Origin: Pseudomonadota bacterium
Lineage (GTDB): Bacteria; Pseudomonadota; Alphaproteobacteria; Rhizobiales; Hyphomicrobiaceae
Reading direction: 5' to 3'
NCBI GenBank assembly: GCA_023390485.1
Contig: JAEWCT010000292.1
Location: forward strand, 1-6,211
DNA: 6,211 nt
Position numbers and translations under genes: made by a program. This document shows, piece by piece, positions 1-3,667 of the stretch. How positions within the stretch are numbered: position 1 is the stretch's first letter; each line of letters starts with the position of its first letter. Under the pieces are notes generated by a model, which was given only the letters and a program-made list of their open reading frames with translations, was not told the origin of the DNA and ran no database searches.

Positions 1-1
1 G

Positions 2-802
2 GTCATCGCGGTTGCGCAGGTGTTTCTGTCCGGATCGGCATCAGCGCAGACGAGTGATCTCCCAACCAATTGGGTTCAAGAAAAATATGGCTGGCGCGAA
101 GTCTCCGGCGGCGTCGACGCCGCGAACGATCAGTGGCTCGCCTATTCCGGAATGACCTTCGCGCTTCGGAGCGCGGATATCTACAGTGAAGGCTGGCGAC
201 TTCGCGTTGGCGGCGGATATGGCCGCTATAGCTACGATAGCGCGCCTCCACATACAAATTGCGGGGTTGCCGGACAGAACGACATCTGCAGTGAAGAAGG
301 GCGGACCGCGCAACGCTTCCAGGTTGCGCATTCCTACGCCGAGGCACTTCTCGGATATTATCTTCAGCTCGGCCAATTGACCGCGAAGGCGTTCGCCGGG
401 GCGTCGATGTCGTCCAAGCACCATCTCGAACGCGATCCGAAGAATGATGACGATGGCACCGAATTCGGCGTCAAGGGTGCTTTGGAATTGTGGCTCACGC
501 TCAACGCGGATTCCTGGTCGTCGCTCGACCTCAGCTATTCGACGGCGCGGAATGAATCTGCCGCCCGGTGGCGTTCGGGCTGGCGCCTACTGCCGGCGCT
601 ATCGATTGGCCCGGAACTTCGCTATGACAGGAATATCGAAACCGGCAACAACGCCTGGAACGGACGGGCCGGCCTTTTCATGCGTCACGAATGGAGCGGC
701 GGCGAGATATCGCTGGCAGGAGGCGGACTATGGCGGGTCGACGATTGGTCGACGGCGGCCCCCTCAGCCTACGGAAACGTCAACGTGCTCTTTCAATATT
801 AG
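2..802 (+). CDS. bcsS: BcsS-like cellulose biosynthesis outer-membrane protein, 5' end outside window
   Basis: The reading frame is open from base 2 to the TAG at 800-802 (266 residues visible). It begins inside what looks like a signal peptide: a short hydrophobic run followed by A-S-A before Gln, so cleavage is expected after base 46. The GTG at 20 could be called a start, but it would leave no basic N-terminus and almost no hydrophobic core, so the true start is probably left of the window. The mature part has alternating short strands rich in Gly, Tyr and Trp and ends in F-Q-Y, the aromatic C-terminus typical of outer-membrane beta-barrels. The order of motifs matches my memory of the BcsS family (Pfam CBP_BcsS): a GGxxAxxxQW-like opening, a G-V-K-G-A-L-E-L-W segment, a W-R-L-L-P..S-I-G-P-E segment and a final A-Y-G-N-V. 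Cys87 and Cys96 (counted from base 2) are nine residues apart and may form a disulfide in a surface loop. Its role in cellulose synthesis is inferred from genomic association and is not biochemically defined. No bcsA/B/C gene is visible. The next gene starts about 51 bases downstream. Confidence 0.72.
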   Translation, partial: VIAVAQVFLSGSASAQTSDLPTNWVQEKYGWREVSGGVDAANDQWLAYSGMTFALRSADIYSEGWRLRVGGGYGRYSYDSAPPHTNCGVAGQNDICSEEGRTAQRFQVAHSYAEALLGYYLQLGQLTAKAFAGASMSSKHHLERDPKNDDDGTEFGVKGALELWLTLNADSWSSLDLSYSTARNESAARWRSGWRLLPALSIGPELRYDRNIETGNNAWNGRAGLFMRHEWSGGEISLAGGGLWRVDDWSTAAPSAYGNVNVLFQY

Positions 803-853
803 TATCGTTCGCGACAATTGATCTTCTGCCTGCGGCGGGGCTTCGGGGGAAAA

Positions 854-1165
854 ATGATGAGGACAACACTTTTTCTGAAGACTTCGGCTCTCGCGCTCAC
901 GTTGCTCTTCCTCGGCCCCTTTCCAATGCGTGTGCTCGCCGATACCTGCGCCTCGTCGCCGGTCGTCGCGCGCGGCGAAGAAGCTAGCTACGTCTGGCTC
1001 GCAAAAACAAAGGCGAGAGCGAACTGGCGCGCGAAGGTACGCGCCAGTTCGGGGTTAGGTCCGAACTTCGCAAATTGGTCGCGGGCGCAAAATACCGAAG
1101 AGCGCTGCCTCACGGGACCGGCCAACAGCTTATGCATTTTCACCGGTACGCCCTGCGCACCTTGA
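854..1165 (+). CDS. Small secreted four-cysteine protein of unknown function
   Basis: This 103-residue protein starts at ATG 854 or, equally well, at the adjacent ATG 857. The GGGGGA at 845-850 serves as ribosome binding site and is better spaced (6 bases) for 857. The in-frame TTG at 818 is less likely because it would put ten extra residues, including a Cys, before the signal peptide. Residues 3-29 form a Sec signal peptide: Arg3 and Lys9, a Leu/Ala-rich core, then V-L-A before Asp30 as cleavage site. The mature part is about 74 residues. It has a basic, alanine- and tryptophan-rich segment (about 44-64), a second Trp (N-W-S at 74-76) and cysteines at 32, 85, 94 and 101, enough for two disulfides. 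The pattern of helix with Trp, then W-x-x-A, then Cys near the C-terminus ending in P-C, resembles small conserved hypothetical exported proteins of alphaproteobacteria. I cannot name a family or function. It follows bcsS by 51 bases with no visible terminator, so co-transcription is possible. The gene contains a perfect 12-bp inverted repeat (1020-1051). Confidence 0.7.
   Translation: MMRTTLFLKTSALALTLLFLGPFPMRVLADTCASSPVVARGEEASYVWLAKTKARANWRAKVRASSGLGPNFANWSRAQNTEERCLTGPANSLCIFTGTPCAP
1020..1051. repeat. Perfect 12-bp inverted repeat inside the small secreted protein gene
   Basis: CGAACTGGCGCG at 1020-1031 is the exact reverse complement of 1040-1051, with an 8-base loop at 1032-1039. It lies wholly within codons of the four-cysteine protein, encoding most of the alanine/arginine-rich segment around residues 57-66. 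There is no T-tract after it, so it is not an intrinsic terminator. In mRNA it should form a very stable GC-rich stem. Its role is unknown and it may be a by-product of the GCG/CGC-rich coding sequence. Confidence 0.85.
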
Positions 1166-1443
1166 TCGGCGTGAGGCATTTCAATCTCACCTCGCGGCGG
1201 ATCGTATTTCGTCATGGTCAATTGGGAAACATTTCGGCGATTTCAGAATTCGGCATCCTGAAAGTAGGCTATAGGAGAGGGATGAGAGACGTTCCGCTCG
1301 CATGACAGATTGCTGAGTGGATCCATTCTCGATGACGAACGAATTACTCAAGAATTGTGCATTCATTGTTGTTAGTGGTGTATTGGATTAGCACGTAGAG
1401 GCGCGCCCGATATGAGGCGAATGACTCCTTCGAGAACATAAAC

Positions 1444-1590
1444 CGATCTTGCGAGCGTGCGCGGATGCCCTTCGACCGGCAAATGCGCTGCACTTCTCGA
1501 TTTCGCAAGATTGATGGAATCCGCCCGGCCTCAGGCTCGGGCGGTTGAGAGAGGAGCGGTGGGCTGCGGGACCTACTGCTCCTCTTTTTT
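1444..1590 (+). ncRNA. Candidate structured small RNA ending in an intrinsic terminator
   Basis: Three consecutive structures can be drawn on the + strand. Stem 1 pairs 1444-1455 with 1502-1513 (12 pairs, two of them G-U) and encloses an inner stem 1457-1463 with 1486-1493 (7 pairs, T1489 bulged). Stem 2 pairs 1521-1530 with 1534-1544 (10 pairs, T1537 bulged, TCA loop) and is almost pure GC. Stem 3 is the terminator at 1551-1584 followed by T6. The linkers are short (7 and 6 bases). This compact arrangement in a gene-free stretch is typical of a bacterial trans-acting small RNA of roughly 150-170 nt. The 5' end is not fixed. A weak promoter match, TTAGCA (1388-1393), 17 bases, TATGAG (1411-1416), would start transcription near 1423. 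I do not recognise it as 6S, 4.5S, tmRNA, RNase P or a known alphaproteobacterial sRNA family. The alternative is that it is a long 3' UTR of the upstream operon. Confidence 0.45.
1551..1590 (+). terminator. Strong Rho-independent terminator
   Basis: Bases 1551-1563 pair with 1572-1584 over 13 positions, including G-U pairs at 1558/1577 and 1561/1574, around an 8-base loop (1564-1571). They are followed directly by six T residues (1585-1590). The stem base is GAGGAGC/GCTCCTC. The orientation is + only, since the other strand has no T-tract after the stem. It insulates the efflux operon from transcription arriving from the left, and it may be the 3' end of a small RNA. Confidence 0.88.
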
Positions 1591-1724
1591 CGAATTCCTT
1601 TCTACGATCCGCGAGCCCATCTCCGACCCGCCCGGTCAGCGCCTGAGATGTCTCCGCCACCAAATCGCCCTACTTCGATATTTTTTGCAAAACGAACAAC
1701 TATTCGCCTTGACCTTTCCGCAAT

Positions 1725-1775
1725 CGTCCATCAAGCAGAACGTCCATTCGCTTAAATCTCGCTTGCATACGGACG
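1725..1775 (+). promoter_or_regulatory. Possible operator/promoter region of the TetR-efflux operon
   Basis: The 60 bases before the TetR start contain repeated short motifs: CGTCCAT at 1725-1731 and 1741-1747 (16 bases apart), a near-inverted copy ACGGACG at 1769-1775, and TCGCTT at 1748-1753 and 1759-1764 (11 bases, about one helical turn, apart). CGTCC (1741-1745) and GGACG (1771-1775) form an inverted pair around an AT-richer centre. TetR-family repressors usually bind such sites at their own promoter. A -35-like CTTGAC lies at 1708-1713, but I find no good -10 at normal spacing, so the transcription start is not assigned. The repeats are short and could be chance. Confidence 0.3.
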
Positions 1776-1784
1776 GTCGCAGCG

Positions 1785-2456
1785 ATGCCGAAGCTCAAGC
1801 CAGACACACAACGCGCGCGGCGAGAGCATATTCTCGACGCGGCGCTTCGATGTTTTTCCAACGGCGGGTTTCACGCCACGACGATGCAGACGATCTGCCG
1901 GGAGGCCAACGTCAGCCCCGGCGCTCTCTACGTTTATTTCGACAGCAAGGAAGCGCTCATCGCAGGGCTTTGCGAACGCGATCGCGCGGAATTTGCCGAA
2001 CGGTTCGCCGCGCTCGCGACCGCGCCGGATTTCCTCAAGGCTCTTGCCGAGATCGGCGAGCATTACTTCATCGAGGAGGGGCGCGAGAGGCAGCGTTTCG
2101 CCGTCGAGATGGGCATCGAGGCGACACGCAATCCACGCATCGCCGAAATCTTCCTCAGCGTCGATAAATTCTGCTCGGACAACTTTGAAGCGTTGTTCCG
2201 TCGTCTCGAAGAAGAAGGGCGCATCGCACCGCGGACCGACATCCAGACACTTGTGAATGTCTTCAATATCGTTGGCGACGGAATGTTCTGGCGCCGCGCC
2301 ATTTATCCTGACGCCGACATGGGCTCCGTGCTCCCTGTGGTCATCGACCTCATCGGCAGTCTGCTCAATCCAGTTAAGCGGGGAGCGATTGAACGGACAC
2401 CGACGGAACACAAAGTATCCGGCGCGAGGGTTTCCGCACGCGGGGGGCGCCGATGA
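1785..2456 (+). CDS. TetR/AcrR-family transcriptional repressor of the efflux operon
   Basis: This 223-residue protein has the length and build of a TetR-family regulator. The N-terminal DNA-binding domain covers about residues 10-58: I-L-D-A-A (16-20), G-G-F-H-A-T-T (27-33), a helix-turn-helix from about 33 to 52 with V-S-P-G-A-L-Y-V-Y-F as its recognition end, then K-E-A-L-I (55-59). These are the conserved positions of Pfam TetR_N. The remainder is the helical ligand-binding and dimerisation domain, variable in the family, so no ligand can be predicted. The last 30 or so residues are basic and low in complexity and probably an unstructured tail. ATG 1785 is chosen because the conserved domain begins soon after it. 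The ribosome binding site is weak (GGACGG at 1771-1776). Its TGA overlaps the adaptor start (ATGA, 2453-2456). Co-transcription with an RND pump strongly suggests it represses this operon and is released by a pump substrate, as AcrR, NalC or TtgR-type regulators are. Confidence 0.93.
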   Translation: MPKLKPDTQRARREHILDAALRCFSNGGFHATTMQTICREANVSPGALYVYFDSKEALIAGLCERDRAEFAERFAALATAPDFLKALAEIGEHYFIEEGRERQRFAVEMGIEATRNPRIAEIFLSVDKFCSDNFEALFRRLEEEGRIAPRTDIQTLVNVFNIVGDGMFWRRAIYPDADMGSVLPVVIDLIGSLLNPVKRGAIERTPTEHKVSGARVSARGGRR

Positions 2457-3667
2457 GTCTTAGAAAATTTGTCTTTGGCCTTTTGGCTGCAGGCGCGGCG
2501 GCCGGAGGCGCCTACCTCTACGTCGTGAAGAAGCACACGGCCGAAGTTCAGGCCGAGAGGCTAGAAGCTGCAAAGCCTGTCGCTGCTCCCTCGGTCACCG
2601 TATCGAAGGTCGGGATCGAAAATTTCGTCGAGACCGCCGCCGTCTCAGGTTCGCTCATACCGCGCGAGGAGATCCTCGTCTCGCCGGAGGTCGATGGCCT
2701 GCGCGTTCTCGAGCTTCTGGCGGACGAAGGCGATAAAGTTAAAAAGGGTCAGGTTCTCGCGCGCCTCGTTGCGGAGCAGCTCGACGCGCAGCTTGCGCAG
2801 AACAATGCCAATCTGGCGCGGTCGGATGCTGCGATCGCGCAAGCCGAGAGTCAGATCGTGCAATCGGAAGCGCAGTCCAAAGAGGCCACTGCGCAATTCG
2901 AACGCGCCGTGCCCTTGAAGCAATCCGGATATCTCTCCGGCTCGACGTACGATCAGCGCGAGAGCGCTGCGCATACGACTGCGGCCCAACTCCTCGCGGC
3001 GCGCGACGGGCTGACGGCCGCGAAAGCCGAAAAGGCGCAAGTCGAGGCGCAACGCCGGGAGCTCTTGTGGCGCCGGAATAATACCGACGTGACCGCTCCT
3101 GCTGACGGCGTCATCAGCCGGCGCATGGGACGCATCGGCGGCATGGCTGCGACGGCCGGCGAGCCGATGTTCCGCATCATCGAAAACGGCGAGATCGAAC
3201 TCGACGCCGAAATCGTCGAAACCGAATTGAAGAAGGTCAAGGTCGGGCAAAAAGCGATCGTGACCGTCCCCCAGAACGGCGACTTCGAAGGAACGGTCCG
3301 CCTCGTCTCGCCCGAAGTCGATAAGGCGACGCGGCTTGGCCGCGTGAAAATCTTCCTCGGCGTCAATCCGGCGCTCAGGATCGGCTCGTATGCGCGCGGA
3401 CGCATCGAAACCGACTCGAGCCACGGCCTTGCCGTTCCTGCATCGGCCGTCACCTTCGATCAAGGTTCGACGTCCGTGCAGGTCGTCAAGAACGACACGG
3501 TTCAAAAACATGCGGTATCGGTGGGCCTGGTCGCCGGTGATCTCGTCGAGATCAAAAGCGGTGTCCAAGAGGGCGATCTGGTGGTTACGCGCGCGGGGAC
3601 ATTTCTACGCGACGGTGACGTCGTGCGCCCGGTATTGCCCGAGCCGCGGCTGAGCGAGGCGAAGTAA
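2453..3667 (+). CDS. RND efflux periplasmic adaptor (membrane fusion protein, HlyD/AcrA type)
   Basis: This 404-residue adaptor links the inner-membrane RND pump to an outer-membrane channel. Residues 6-25 are a hydrophobic Gly/Ala-rich segment after Arg4 and Lys5. There is no cysteine in the whole protein, so it is not a lipoprotein like AcrA and is either anchored by this helix or cleaved. The order is typical: first lipoyl half (about 80-106, V-D-G..V.E.L....G-D-x-V-K-K-G-Q-V-L-A), a long alpha-helical hairpin rich in Ala, Gln and Glu with coiled-coil character (about 107-210), second lipoyl half beginning V-T-A-P-A-D-G-V-I at 213-221, then the beta-barrel (about 245-330) and the membrane-proximal domain with V-P-A-S-A-V and the closing E-G-D-L-V-V segment. 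The start overlaps the TetR stop (ATGA), and the stop TAA shares one base with the pump start. Translation is therefore probably coupled, fixing adaptor and pump amounts relative to each other. The substrate is not predictable from sequence. Confidence 0.95.
   Translation: MSLRKFVFGLLAAGAAAGGAYLYVVKKHTAEVQAERLEAAKPVAAPSVTVSKVGIENFVETAAVSGSLIPREEILVSPEVDGLRVLELLADEGDKVKKGQVLARLVAEQLDAQLAQNNANLARSDAAIAQAESQIVQSEAQSKEATAQFERAVPLKQSGYLSGSTYDQRESAAHTTAAQLLAARDGLTAAKAEKAQVEAQRRELLWRRNNTDVTAPADGVISRRMGRIGGMAATAGEPMFRIIENGEIELDAEIVETELKKVKVGQKAIVTVPQNGDFEGTVRLVSPEVDKATRLGRVKIFLGVNPALRIGSYARGRIETDSSHGLAVPASAVTFDQGSTSVQVVKNDTVQKHAVSVGLVAGDLVEIKSGVQEGDLVVTRAGTFLRDGDVVRPVLPEPRLSEAK

Larger units (their letters stand above)
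1166..1784. other. Intergenic region between the small secreted protein gene and the TetR gene
   Basis: About 620 bases without a convincing protein gene. Open frames crossing it on either strand lack ribosome binding sites and recognisable family motifs, and their composition is like random translation. From 1166 to about 1310 I see only a weak GTGAG/CTCAC stem (1171-1190) and a 7-codon micro-ORF behind a good ribosome binding site (1273-1305). From about 1315 to 1395 the sequence is visibly more AT-rich than its surroundings. From 1444 to 1590 lies a chain of hairpins ending in a strong terminator. From 1591 to 1784 lies the upstream region of the efflux operon. No tRNA, rRNA, insertion sequence or CRISPR repeat was seen. 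Confidence 0.7.

Noticed and set aside
41..424. Open frames of about 115-127 codons on the - strand opposite the BcsS-like gene
   Set aside because: The + strand frame carries a signal-peptide end and barrel features. The opposite frames are arginine-rich shadows.
818..853. TTG at 818 as start of the small secreted protein
   Set aside because: It would add ten residues including a Cys in front of a complete signal peptide. The ATGs at 854/857 have a purine-rich binding site right before them.
1171..1190. GTGAG/CTCAC inverted repeat just after the small secreted protein gene
   Set aside because: Only five pairs around a 10-base loop and no T-tract, so it is too weak to call a terminator.
1388..1663. 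Open frame of 91 codons on the - strand in the intergenic region
   Set aside because: It crosses the palindromic hairpin region, shows no signal peptide, domain or ribosome binding site, and its composition looks like random translation.
1709..1737. TTGACC as a -35 box of a sigma-70 promoter for the TetR gene
   Set aside because: The hexamer is good, but no acceptable -10 hexamer lies 16-18 bases downstream, so a full promoter is not called.
1457..2167. Open frame of 236 codons on the + strand overlapping the TetR start
   Set aside because: It would read through the terminator and then the TetR gene in another frame. The translation is arginine-rich and without motifs.
1752..2411. Open frame of 219 codons on the - strand
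   Set aside because: Antisense shadow of the TetR gene, with no ribosome binding site or recognisable domain.
2645..3568. Open frame of 307 codons on the - strand
   Set aside because: Antisense to the adaptor gene, which has clear family motifs throughout. The translation is low in complexity and rich in Arg and Asp.
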